DNA from: Sipunculus nudus
Lineage: Eukaryota; Annelida; Sipuncula; Golfingiida; Sipunculidae
Direction of reading: 5' to 3'
Assembly (NCBI GenBank): GCA_026874595.1
Contig: CM049311.1
Span: forward strand, 62,209,453-62,273,452
Length of the DNA: 64,000 bases
Shown here: piece by piece, positions 10,216 through 22,504 of the stretch
Layout: each line of letters opens with the position of its first letter
Position numbering within the stretch: position 1 is the stretch's first letter
Position numbers and translations under genes: made by a program
Notes under the pieces: model-generated
Told to the model about the DNA's origin: nothing
The model's database searches: none
The model's input: only the letters and a program-made list of their open reading frames with translations

Positions 10216-12712
10216 AATATGATTTAGAAAAGACAAATTTATTTTATTGACAAATGGAATGCTATTGTCACACAGATTTTGACTTGGCCATATAACTTAT
10301 AAGCAGCACATATAATATAAGAGTTTAACTATTTATTAAAATTTAATAACAAATATTGTGCCAAATATAATTTTTATTAAAAATAATAAGAGAATCATGA
10401 TTTTTTTTTATAATAAAATATACTGAAATGATTATTAAAATAATATTATAGAATATATTCATGAATGCATTCATGAATACATTTTGAAAGTATTTGCACT
10501 GGTATTCAAATACTTTCATTTTTACTTGAATTCCCATTCTAATGCTAGAAATTTTATAATGATTCATATTCGTATTCAAATACATTTGCAAAGAATTTGC
10601 ACCATGTCTGGTATTTATTCAGTTTTAGCCAAACAATGATGTTGAGAATCCAGAATATACAAAATTCACAAATTTAAATAATGATCATAAGTACCTGGTT
10701 TTATGGCTTTTATTTATATTAAAAAATAAATGTAATATATTCACTTTGGACTACTTTCACATCAATCTACACACTAGACACAGTAGGAATCTAGATTAAT
10801 ATTATCAACTGTATCTTTGTCTATAATTTATTTCCTTCATACGATCCCTAATTAGTAATGAATAATATGATATATTTTTGTTATCATTAAAAAATTGAAC
10901 TGAAAAATACCATAGGTGACTGCATGGTGTTATTTGGAATACTTGACATTCTATCCATCCATACAAGATTCTTACATCATCAGTCACTGCAAGTTAATTT
11001 CCTGTTACTCAATAACTAACAAATTCCTTTTCTATTAATTTTTCTTTAATTTGTTATTAAAAACCAATAAAAATTTTTTAATTTATAGTTTCTTGTTATG
11101 TTGTTGGTCAAAACAACTACTAGATAAGTTGGGTTGGACACCTGGTTTAACTGTGGCTGGCCATAAGCTGCCTGGCTGCCCCAGTGTTTGCCTCCCTCAA
11201 GCGTGCATAATTTGCTGAAAGGTCAATAAGGTCAACATAGAGGTGACTGAAGAGGGGGTTTGGAGAGCCTGGTTCTGACATGGTCTCATAAAAACATTAA
11301 TAAAAGCTACAATTTTTGGCCATTTTCTTTCAGCTTTCTAAACTAAAAAGCTGAAATCCTTATGTATGCATGATATGAAAATTATATCAACAGTGCTCAC
11401 AGGAAACAAACGTGCCATGGTCAAAGTTGGGCAAAATTTAAGGTACTAATTTTATATATATACTAATAACTTACAAAATTTGAAAAATTCAGAACTAATT
11501 TTGGGTATTCAATTGAATCTTGATTAAATAATGTTACATCCCTGACAAAAAAATCTCTAGCTTCAGCAATCCTCTTGTTAAGGGAGTAAATAAATTTCTT
11601 GATTTTTTATAAAGTGCATTATGTTTGGGCCCACAACTTAAAACAATTACGCAATACTGACATCATTTCTGGCATGTGCATAGCGAATGAATAGAAAAAT
11701 ATGTATATTATATATGATCAAAGTCAGATCAGTGGTTTTGATATTAGGCAGTCTTGTGTAACAATGGGTTTTTAATGGAAAAATAAAGTTTTTCATTAAT
11801 ATCTAAAAGGAATTAAGGCCTAGTGACCAAATTCTTAGCATGGTATAGAATTTTGGAGACATCTAACTGTATGTCAAATTCTAGGAACTGAGAGCTGAAG
11901 CTGGGGAGCTGAGCTTTAGCAAACTGCATTACACTAGCTTGATGTAAATAATATGTGACATGGTGCTTGAAAACTTGAATAAAATCTACAGTTTTTGATC
12001 AACTGGTCTCAAATTTTTAGTGTTAACAGATGAAATGCTAACAAAAACATGCTTTGAAAATTAAATCCACAGCAGTTACAGGAAAAAGATGTGCCATAGT
12101 CAAAGTTGGGCAAAATTTAAGGTACCAATTTTTTATTTTTGCTTATATTTTAAAAAATTTAAAAGATTTTAATCTAATTTTGGGTATACAATTTAATTTT
12201 TATTAATTTAAGTTATATTACTGGAAAAAAAGTCCTTAGCTTTAACATGTTTTGTGTTAAGTGATCAAATATCTTTCCTGATTTTTTACAGAATGCATTA
12301 TGTTTGGGCACATAACTTTTTTAAATTATATATTACAGACCTTATTTCTGGCATGTATATATGAACCATATAGAGGAATATTTATGGTAAATATGAGGAA
12401 AAACAGATGAGTGGTTTTGATATTAGGCAGTCCTGAAGTGTGAAAATATGTTTTTTAATAAAATTTGAGGTTTTTCCTTAATTTCTCAAAGGAACAAAGT
12501 CGCAAAGACCCAGTTTTCAGCTTGGTAGGAGATCTTTGGGACATCTAACATTATGCCAAATTTTGGATTCCTAGGTCTTACGGTTTTTAAATGTGCTAGT
12601 TTAACGGACGGACTAACGGACGGACTGACGGACGGACGGACGGACAGACAGCTGACGGACAAAGGACCACGACTATAGCTCAGATGACTTATAGTCAGCT
12701 GAGCTAAAAATT
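10212..12712 (+). mobile_element. Family B element B2, main body
   Basis: This continues the element begun at 8873. Relative to B1 (43575-46228) it lacks about 100 bp at the start and is otherwise closely similar throughout. It contains two related units in tandem: the shared phrase CAAAGTTGGGCAAAATTTAAGG recurs at 11422 and 12101, a period of about 680 bp. A (GACG)n-type microsatellite lies at 12604-12660. The 3' hairpin has arms at 12677-12689 and 12693-12705 (12 of 13 pairs) and includes the STIR CAGCTGAGC. No protein is encoded. Confidence 0.8.
12604..12660 (+). repeat. (ACGG)n-like microsatellite in family B
   Basis: An imperfect run of GGAC/ACGG units sits just upstream of the 3' hairpin. 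The same position holds a similar run in B1 (46122-46175) and, on the minus strand, in the long B copy (56757-56825). Confidence 0.9.
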
Positions 12713-13201
12713 AATACCATATAACATATATACACTTGTGGTCCCAAAAGGAGTATTCCGGATAGGTATTCCTTGTGTGCAAGTCTCTTAATGAACAATC
12801 TTGGTTCTGTAAACAATATATAGCCACCTAAGCGACTAGCTTACACTGGCCATTCTCTGTAATGCTCATACGACAATCATTTCACCATGGCAGCTGGGCA
12901 TGTTTGCTGAGTGGCCATCACTCACAACCTGACGCATTAATTTACCAGACAGAGCAGTATCACTGACCCTGGCACTGGACAATATTTACACCCAAGTCTT
13001 GGCAGCTCTAGTGTGATTTAACATTGCAGGGCATGCTTTACATACATAAATATATATGTATACCCAGTCACCGCTGGTCCAGTTTCACCTTGCTCCCCCA
13101 CAAACTGTCCCCTCGGATTATAAACTAACTTGACCTGACCAAGGCCATGGAGGAGTGAGTGGACAATAACATTATGAGACCAAGACCTTGCCTTAACGTA
13201 C
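12713..13201. other. No feature seen
   Basis: AT-rich sequence with no repeat end. If the exon at 13202-13272 is real, this is the start of the intron downstream of it on the minus strand. Confidence 0.35.
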
Positions 13202-13272
13202 CTGACATGGTGTGCCCACTTGTTGCTGGGGAGGGGAGGGGATGTTCCAGGATCTTTCCTGGAATCAGCCAT
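13202..13272 (-). CDS. Candidate first coding exon, function unknown
   Basis: On the minus strand an ATG at 13272 in good context (A at -3, G at +4) opens a frame beginning MADSRKDPGTSPPLPSNKW. It reaches a strong splice donor, CAG followed by GTACGT, with the GT at plus positions 13201-13200. The segment is 71 nt, so the donor splits a codon. The local sequence is richer in GC than its surroundings. I cannot find the downstream exons and recognise no family. The evidence is only the start context, the donor and coding-like composition, so this could be chance. Intron-less read-through continues open to 13018. Confidence 0.3.
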
Positions 13273-16200
13273 GTTTTTTACATGATAATCCTGGAAGTCT
13301 CACAGTGAGTCAGTGCCAGCCATAACTGTAAATCAAGTCACTGCTCTGTTTGAGTCCAAAGGTGAACTCTGTGTTGGTCTGTGACTCTCAGCCACTGCCT
13401 CATTTCACATAACATCACTGATATAGAGGGTTAATAATTAACTGCTGATGCACTTCTCCTGACCATTTTACATATACACTGTTAATGTCCCTTCAATGAA
13501 TGTAGTGTACAACACTGATATAGATGTGAGTTCCTATTCATCTATCATCTTATGTGTATATAGAATGTTAGGGTTAATGATTAACAACTATTTGTAAAAA
13601 TTATAAATAATGTTCATTTCTTCACCAGAGTAATAAGCATATAACATATAAATGTGAGTAACTTTGTTACTTTATCATATCTTCTTAAGGTCATGACACC
13701 ATTTTAAAACACCTTGTGCAGGCTCTTTAAGTACAATCACATGATTGTGAGTGGTTCCTCTGGAGCACCTGACTCAGGCTTGTGATATATATGAGGTTTC
13801 ATTGTCAAGACTGAACACAGAGCAATTGGCCATGACTAAGTCTCTTGTAGGGGTAGAAATTTACCATTGCCCGACAGTGCCTGGGGCAGGTGATTTAGGC
13901 TTTCTAGCAGGTGAAAAACAAAAGCTGCTTGCCCAATAGACAGGCAGGAGGTCCAGCCAGTCATTGATATTAAGAGCAGTAACGCCCATGATCAGTGCCA
14001 ATTATGTCAATTTGCAAGAAAAGTTTCCTCTTTTACATATGGTAAATGAACAGTTTTACTCAAATTCCAGCATCATTGATATTGATTTCTGTCTCAGTAA
14101 TTACCAGCATGTACTTATATCAGGTAAGAAATAAAGAAATGATACAAACCCTGCACAAAAGAACTCTGCATGCACCTAACTTTATATAAAAATACCTTTT
14201 TTCAGTGGAGCCCACGTCACTCACCATCAAAGCTGGTATGGTATGAACAGTGCCTGAATGGTGTCTGAGAGGCAGACCCAAAACTGTAGAATGGTCATAC
14301 TTGTGATCCTTTTATCCAGTTAGTCATGATCAGTTACTAGTAGTTTTAGAATCAACTGAAAACATTTATATTATTTTAGAAAATAAAAGACTTTATTTTA
14401 TAGACATATATTTTTACCTTGCATGATAACTACACATTTCTATATTTTATTGTTTTTTGGTCATATCATTTGTAAAATGTTTTAAGAACACTGTGGATTT
14501 TATAATAAAATAAAATCAATTATTGATATAATTATTATTATTAAGATATAATAAAAAATCATCTATGGCTCTTACAAAACCAATATGATTACCAATGGCT
14601 TTGACTAGCTTAACTGGTACAGCAGCCAAACAAGTTTTATATTATTCTTAAGGAGTATATCCTGGATAAAATGTAGTGAATATATAGGAAGATAATACTG
14701 TGTGGGTAATATCACTGAGAATCAAGATATTACAAAGAAACTAAAGTTCAGTGGAAACTTGCAGCCTTTTAGCTAGCACTGTCAAGACAATGCTGTTGTT
14801 TTCAACTACCCCTAAACCTGGACTATTGATACAGGGACTGAAATTTTACAGAAATCTCTTGTCATATAATGTACTGATAGTGTATCCTAAAATCTCATGC
14901 CAATAACTGAAACAATACTCTACCCTAATTTTATTGACACCCAATCACTGCATCTGAGCTAAAAACCTATTTAAAATTTCTCCCTATTAATAGCCCTATA
15001 AATTATGCACTTACCTGAATTATTCAAAATCCTCCAGCTGACATGCATGTACTAGCTGGTATCAGAGATGAATATTATAATTAACATACCCAGTAACTCT
15101 ATATCAATACTTTTCATAATATGTCAATATCTTATGCCAATCAATACACTGCTAATGTATAATATTGGGCATTTATTCTGGTAATCTGTACTAGCAGTTA
15201 CTGCTCAGGACTTTAACATTTTCTAGTATCTTAATAATAGGGTGCGAAAGGGTCAAAGGGTCATTTGAAAGGTTAATTTTATCCTAAAAAGCAAAACAAT
15301 TTTATATAATTTACCTTTCGAGCACACTAGTTTAATATACTTTTAACAGAATTTAATCTTATCAAACTGAAAAATCTATTCATCATTTATTCAGAAAATA
15401 AATTCAACAAAATGGATTTAATTAAGCTGTTCAAATATGTGGTTACATGTATCAGTCCAGGTGAGAGCCACGGAGTATGAAATGAAGTGACTCAATTTGT
15501 TCAATCATGAGCTTTGATTTTAAAAATTCCAACTGCCATCTTGTGTATTTTGAGTAAAATGCAAATGGCTTGTGTTGTTATTCCTGATAAGGGTCAATAT
15601 TTTATGTCATGCCGAGGCTGGGTAAAGAAGCAGGTTTTGATATGAAAGATGCTCCATTAATCAGCAGAGGGTCAATGAAAGTAGCAGATTCTGACCCGGC
15701 TTTCAAGTAATCAATGGCTGCCACAGTTTGAGGAGTCATGACACCCAATTAAGAGATACCTACACACGCCTACTGACATTCTATCTGTGGCTCTGCTGAG
15801 TGATAATACTGATATATGACAGGCTGTATTAGACCAGCACTCAAGGGAACAAACCTCCTAATGGCAAAACAATCCTTCTGGATCAACAATTTATCCAGGT
15901 GTGCAGTAAATTAAGTCCACTGAAGTTTTCCCCCCATCTATCTAATGCTTTCACAATCTTTAATGGGAACAAAAATTGATTCACTAGTTCTGTGTAAATT
16001 CTGTTAAAAGACAAACCAATGCACAGACAAAGGTGAAACATAACCTCAGCAACATTTCGCCCCTCAGTGTTTTCTTCCTCCAAGTGGCAGAGCTAGCTGT
16101 ATGATAAACTGTGGTGAAAACCTCTGAAAAATTGTTTTTGCCTCATTTTGGACAACTGAGAGCTTACAGATATCATAAGTGTTTTTTAGTAGACTGTTAA

Positions 16201-17428
16201 ATTTGTCCACTTACTTTTTATAAACATTCACCTTGTGCAAGAAATAATTCCTTTACAACTCAGCACACTGATAAATCTCCTGCAGGATTGTTGAATAATT
16301 GACAGTCTACAAGCATATCTCTGATGGGTTAGGACAATAGGCAGTTTCTTCATGTAAAGCTCGGGCAACAATCATAGGCATGGGATTCATGCTTTTTTTT
16401 GTTCCAATTCCTCATTCAGATGAAATATCAAGTTAAAGGGCCCAATCACCTATAAAGCATATTATATTAACATGTATGGCCTGGCCAAGAACACCTGTCA
16501 ATCTGGAGATCCCCTGACTGACTTGGCCAATAAAAATGTAAAATAATGTTCTTGCTAGCTAAACATGGTGCCTTGCAGTTTCTCTGTGACGGAATACACA
16601 GGCACACACTGTGTCATGTCAGCTGAGACCCCAGGACCTATCTTACAGATCTATTGCGACAGGTTCTAAAATGAATAAACTTTTGGCCCATATGGACAGT
16701 GATGTCCTTCCACGAGAGATAAATCAGAGGACATGAAAGTCCATGTTTATGCATGGACTAGAGTGAAATAGTCCTTATAGGATCTGTTGCACATGCACAA
16801 AATCAGACCTCTGGTCACACAGGCTTCTTATGGTAACAGAGACAAGTGGACTGTTTACTCACAGTCACAATGCAGAGCCATAACAAGTTGTCAAACCGCC
16901 ACATGGACAGTAATAAGACTGTGCTGGGATGGTATTGCTAGAAAACTTCTATATAAAGCAAAACTGAACTGATAGTGTAAAAGAACAATCATAATATTGT
17001 ATTGTATGTAACCAGCCAGCTGTGCAGTGATATCACTGCATTTGTCTGGAAATTAGGCTGGAAATCACAGTCAAGTTTTTAGCATGACTGCTATCTTGAC
17101 TCAAAAGTAAGCAATATTGAAAAACAATTTTTAATGCCAAAAGACTGGTGTATTCATGGCATATTATTCCCTTAAACTCAAAGTATATATATTCTGGTAG
17201 TGAATACCTGATTGGATATTCACTGAAATGGGTAATAAAAGGAGATTTTCATAAATTTGTTCATTAATTTATTACAAAGCAGTGCTCGAATTGTTGAGAA
17301 AATTATGTGTAGCAGAATTGATAATCAAATTAAATTTTGATTAGCAATTATTGAATTTTGATTAGCAATTTTTTATCAATCAGATTTGATTTTAATAAGT
17401 GTTGAAAAGTTGTCATGCACACTATTAG
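13273..17428. other. AT-rich sequence, no feature seen
   Basis: About 4 kb of AT-rich DNA with only short open frames. I see no terminal repeats, microsatellites longer than about 20 bp, or RNA gene promoter boxes. It is likely intron or intergenic. Confidence 0.5.
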
Positions 17429-17429
17429 G

Positions 17430-17491
<62 letters not shown>

Positions 17492-17492
17492 C

Positions 17493-17523
<31 letters not shown>

Positions 17524-17626
17524 CATATATATATACATATATATACATACATATATATATATATATACATATATATACATATATATACATACATATATAT
17601 ACATATATATACATATATATATATAA
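17429..17626. repeat. (TA)n/(CATA)n microsatellite
   Basis: About 200 bp of alternating TA with interspersed CA and CATA units. All open frames across it encode only I/Y/H/T low-complexity peptide and are not genes. Confidence 0.95.
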
Positions 17627-18239
17627 CAGTATAAATGATTCAGTCTCCAAAATGGTAAATTTATATATATTTAATAGTTGGCAAAACATACCTATACAAG
17701 TAAAAGTTATTCAAAATTAAAATGTAAATATGATCACTTCATGATTTTTAAGTAATCGCTCAGCCTGAGATTGTAAATATTATATATATCTGTAGGGAGA
17801 GATTCAGGTGAAAAAGGCATGTTTCTTTAAGTTATTACTGTCATTTATAGAGAAAGGTACAACTGAACATATATGAGCTGTCAAGAGCAATAAACTCAAA
17901 CAATATAATTTTTCAGCTGCTTATTGAATAAATTTAATCAAAAATTATATATAATTATATTATATGCAAAAATTATATCCTTATCGTAGTTCTTGTATAA
18001 ATATCTGCATTACCACCAAAGTGTAAAATAATGTGCTGTCTACGACAGTTTTTAGGATCCTTTTACAACACTGTGTACTACATTCTGTAACACTGCATCT
18101 GCCTCACTGCTTTTATAGAAACATGACAAGTTTATTTTAGAGGTCTTTTCATATGGCCAGTTTTTTAAATATAAATTTGTATAATAATATAACGGTAAAC
18201 CTTCCATATGAAGCACGAAGCAAACTTTTTTGTTGACAA
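17627..18239. other. AT-rich sequence, no feature seen
   Basis: No repeat end or supported gene. A 68-residue minus-strand frame at 18052-18258 starts beside the CpG-rich patch but has no other support. Confidence 0.4.
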
Positions 18240-18740
18240 GTGAGCGGAACTTTTTCACGGGGATTCCTCATTCCCCCTGCGCGGGTATTAATTTGAAGTT
18301 ATACATCTACATCACCATAACAAAACGAAATGCCCGGAAAAGCGGATCAGATAATAGGATAGGGACAAAGAAATTGTTATAAAATATTCATTTTTATTTT
18401 CACCACATTTTAGCGTAATCAGGACTTTCCTTGTAATGTTGAATTGTCACTGACATTGTGAAAGGCAGACATCGCCGCCGCCACCGCCGGCACTTTGCTG
18501 CACTTGGTTATGATTTTGATGAAACAGTAAAACAAAGACACATTGTAAGTACATACGGCCCGTTTAATGAACATGGATAATTTGTTTTGCTAAAATAATT
18601 ACAGATAGTTTCCTTTTTGATCCACATTGGTGAACGCTATATGGCAGGTCAAGTGCACCGAAGCAGGACCGTTTTGTCAGTGCAGACTAGAAAACACGGA
18701 GGTCAGACAGCACCAGCTGGGGTCGGAGGTCAATCCGTGT
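18240..18740. promoter_or_regulatory. CpG-rich patch, candidate promoter or 5' exon
   Basis: This ~500-bp stretch has many CpGs (for example CGCCGCCGCCACCGCCGG around 18473-18490) in a window that is otherwise CpG-poor. On the plus strand a consensus splice donor, GTAAGT, sits at 18545-18550. An untranslated first exon ending at 18544 is possible because the local frame has an early stop. There is no TATA box or known element I can name. It may equally be an old repeat that has kept its CpGs. Confidence 0.25.
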
Positions 18741-19236
18741 TGTGTCATCCAGGCGCGTTTAAAATCTGCCTGATATCACTTAGGGGACTTTAAAATCTGC
18801 CTAGGTGAGATTAAAATAGTGATCTGATCTTAATTTCCTAATAAATTATGCATTGAAATTGACATATAAAACATGACTTCAGTCAGATTTTCCATATATT
18901 ATCACTGAATGGTTATGTATAGTTCACAAGTAATAGGCAAGATTGCAATTGCAATCTCGTCCAGGAGAATTTAAAATCCCCCTGGATTTCAATCTCGTCT
19001 CTGACATATACATCATTCAATGAAGCTCGCTCACAACCCCGCGGTCTTTGTCACGCACTTGCATTTCTGATATACATGTTTACTGTTCTGTTTACATTGC
19101 ATTTCACCATGCAGGGGTCCCTGAAACCGTTTACCTCAAAAGGCCAGACATGCATTTTAATACCATGATTCACAGACAGAGCGATACAAAAGGGAAATTG
19201 GTTTGCAGCGCATCTATTATGTCATTTCGAGTGCTG
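18741..19236. other. No gene seen; one 18-bp perfect palindrome
   Basis: The stretch is AT-rich. A perfect palindrome, AGATTGCAATTGCAATCT, lies at 18940-18957. Related TTTAAAATCTGCCT and TTTAAAATCCCCCT phrases recur at 18768-18812 and 18968-18988. I cannot assign them to an element. Confidence 0.4.
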
Positions 19237-20766
19237 CAAGGGACCCATTGGTCATTGCGCTCAGCTGAATTTTGAAATATTTGCAAAGGCAAAATATGCA
19301 AAATATTCTATTGTTATCATTTTCATATACATAAGCATATGAGAAGCTAAGAGGAGAGGGCTCCTCTTACTAAGTTATAGTAAAGTTCTAAATATATGAT
19401 TGAAAAACTAATACCCTGACAAAACTGTCATGAAGAAAACAGTAAAGTTTTAAAATACTGTGATGCATTTGAAAAATTTACAAATGGACAGACAAGTGGA
19501 CAGAATAGACTAATACAGGTTTTTTTTTCAATTTCAAGGGAATAATACATTTAAGTGTATATTAAAGCCTATTTTTTAGCATATCCACTTTTTCCATTAA
19601 TAGTTTTTATCAGATTCAATTTTTTTTTATTTACAAGTAAAAAAACTGAAAATATAAGTTAATATATCAGAGTTCTAAGTTGCATCATTATTTATCCAGC
19701 ATTTAGATCACATCAGGTCATATTATAGACATATATATTTTATTATTTTTAAAACACAAATGTTTAAACTGAATTTAAAAGAAAATAATGCCAAAACATG
19801 GCATCTTCAAGATCATTCCTTGAATCACAATTAAAAAGTTTTGTACTTTGGAGTTTTCAGTACATGCTTAATTTTATTCACTAAATAAAAGATTCATTAA
19901 ATTTGATAAAATATAAACATCTTTTCAAATAAAGTACACACACTGTTGGTTGAATGAGGGACAAATAATATCATTGTGCTAATAGCTAACTCAGCTATAA
20001 TATATTATTGGAATTATAAGTCAATTTCACACCTGGTGTGAAGTTTTTACTCTTCTGAAGTAAGGAATTCCTTATCTGATGAACATTCATACCTTCATAG
20101 CAAAACACCAATTAAATCCTAACGTATATATGCTGTGAAAATTAAATCAACATTGCTTACAAGGAAAAGATGTGCCGTTGCCAAAGTTGGACAAAATTTA
20201 AGGTATTGATTTTTTATTTTTGCTAATAACTTAAAAAATTGGCAAAATTCAGATCTAATTTAAGGTAAACAATTGAATCTTGATAAAATAAAGTCATATT
20301 CCCAAAAGTCATTGTCTCCAGCTTCAGCAGTTTTCATGGTGAGTAAATATATTTCCTGATTTTTTTTAAATTGCATTATGTGTGGGCCAATAACTTCAAA
20401 ACAATATGCAATATGGACCAAATTTTTGGTATGTTCAAAGAAAATGTATGGAAGAATATGCATACTAAATATGTTAAAAAAACAGGTTAGTGGTTTTGAT
20501 ATTAGTCAGCCCTGAAGTGTAACAATGGCTTTTTTTTATGGAAAACAGAGGTTTTTCCTTAATATGTCGAAGGAACGAAGTCCTAGTGACCCAATTTTGG
20601 GTATGGTAGGAGATTTTGGGGACATCTAACTGTATGCAAAATTTTGGATTCGTAGATCCAATGGTTTCAAAACGTGCCCTGTCGATGGCCGGATGGCCAG
20701 ACGGACAGCCTGACAACCGACAAATCATGACTATAGCTCAGATGACTTATATAGTCAGCTAAGCTA
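19237..20766 (+). mobile_element. Family B element, second subfamily, complete copy
   Basis: The 5' end is CAAGGGACCCATTGGTCATT, with the STIR GCTCAGCTG at 19259-19267. The 3' end is a hairpin with arms at 20735-20747 and 20753-20765. The first ~800 bp differ from B1/B2 but match the fragment at 31590-32366. The last ~700 bp (from about 20120) match the 680-bp unit of B1/B2, present here once. A short GGCCGGATGGCCAGACGGAC patch stands where other copies have (ACGG)n. It therefore combines two interiors between the same ends. No protein is encoded. Confidence 0.75.
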
Positions 20767-22180
20767 ATAAAATGAAGCATAATGTAATCCTCTTCCGATC
20801 CACTGTCACAATATCTCACGCAAAATAATCCTCCTTCAGTAATCACAGTGATGAATGATGGTGATTTAGGACAAATGTCTCTCAGGTGGAAATAGTTACA
20901 GTATTGCACAATGTAATCTTATTCAAGTCCCCAATTTTTTTGCCCAGGGACCATCCGTCAATAACCAGAAACCTTGATGTTTTTCAGTCATCGTAATCAT
21001 GGCAGAGCATACGAGCAAGTCTTCACTTGCAGGCCTCCATGCAAACTATGCCATTCCAAACCCTAACATGAAAAAAAATCATGTGTGCCATGTCTGGTAC
21101 AGTAACTGTTGCAGAAATAGATTGAAAAGGCTGTATGATCAGGCTCAGTCTGTGGCATCAGGTTCTTAACTATTGATCTCTATATACCTTTTTCCTAGCT
21201 CATCAAAGTTGTTTTGCTCTTAACTGCCTGACATAAAAAAATAATCATACCACATTACACATGCAGGTTGTCATGTTTTCACATTAAGCATGAACAATAT
21301 ACTAAAGGTTACATTCTCGTGAACATATTTGCAAGGTTGACAACAAAGCAGGTTCATACCTACCTTTATAGCTACCAAGATGACAGAGGAACGTTCATCA
21401 CTCTGACATGCAATGAAAATATGATACTGTATACAGATGCACGCTTGCTCAAACCACCTATTTACTCAGATGACAGTTCCAAGTTACACACAATTCAACA
21501 GAATGCCTCGACTTATCTGCAGATCCTATGATGCCTGTATGCGGGTGAGTGGTGAGTGTTGCCCCTCTGATGTAAGGGAGAGCGTACTCAGACGTCAGAG
21601 TGGCTGTACTAGTCACATCTGAAATGGTGCTGAAAATCTTTATTAGGGAAAATATTTGGTAATTTCTGACAATCCTTGCTACTTGCATATCCTTTACCCT
21701 TGAATAAACCAGGACAAATATTAAACATGTTAAAATCATGACAACCACCATAGGTAAAAAATACTGCTTTAACTCAGCATATCAGTAAATCTCTCGTCAT
21801 GTTGGTTGAATTTCTGAACTACTCCAAGCATGTCTCCCACAGATTGATAACAAAAGTTGTGCAAGGCATTAGGAATAGAAGTGGTCAAAACAAAGATGGG
21901 ATTTATGTTTTGGTTTGTTTTCTTTTGAATTTTTTCTTCACTCATAGCCTAATACTAATAGTAATGTAGGCCAGTTCACATTACCTGATTAGTCCATTAG
22001 TCTAGGAAAATGTCCAAGTCTGAGTCTTTGAGGTTCGAGCCCAAGTCCTCCTTCGAATCAAGTGTCTTTTGGAACTAAAGTCAAGAGACTGCGTCCAAAT
22101 GTCTTATTTAAATTAAAGCACTTTAAAACAGGAATCAGAGATCATCATGTGCATCTAATGTCAATTAACACATGACTTTT
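20767..22180. other. No supported feature
   Basis: AT-rich sequence with a few overlapping short frames around 21270-21620 on both strands. None has splice signals or recognisable protein content. Confidence 0.45.
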
Positions 22181-22504
22181 AAAGGGCGTTTCCATGTGCG
22201 CATATATATGCATGAAAAATTGCCCTTATGATTTTGTAACTGGGGTGTTTCCATGTGTCTGTCAAAGTATATACATATGTGCATATATGTGTGAAAATGC
22301 CACAGGAGTGATTTTCATGCATAGGGTCTGGGTGAACTGAGGGATTCAGGGGAAAATGACGTCACTTCACCATTTTTTTTGTGGACAGCTTGCTCAATCC
22401 ACTTTACAAATATTAGTCTGCCAGTTCATGCATATACATACATGGAAACACCTATTTTTTCATGCATATATGCATTTACACACACATGGAAACACGCCTT
22501 TACT
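22181..22504. mobile_element. Foldback/MITE-like element with long imperfect TIRs
   Basis: The left end (AAAGGGCGTTTCCATGTG, then CATATATATGCATGAAAAA) is matched in inverse orientation at the right end (TTTTTTCATGCATATATGC, then CACATGGAAACACGCCTTT). Further nested inverted copies of the GTTTCCATGT and TGCATATA words lie inside. It has no coding capacity. A target duplication is not clear, so the superfamily is left open. Confidence 0.65.

Noticed and set aside
17348-17720. Open frames of up to 113 codons on both strands
   Set aside because: They are translations of the TA/CATA microsatellite (I/Y/H/T repeats).
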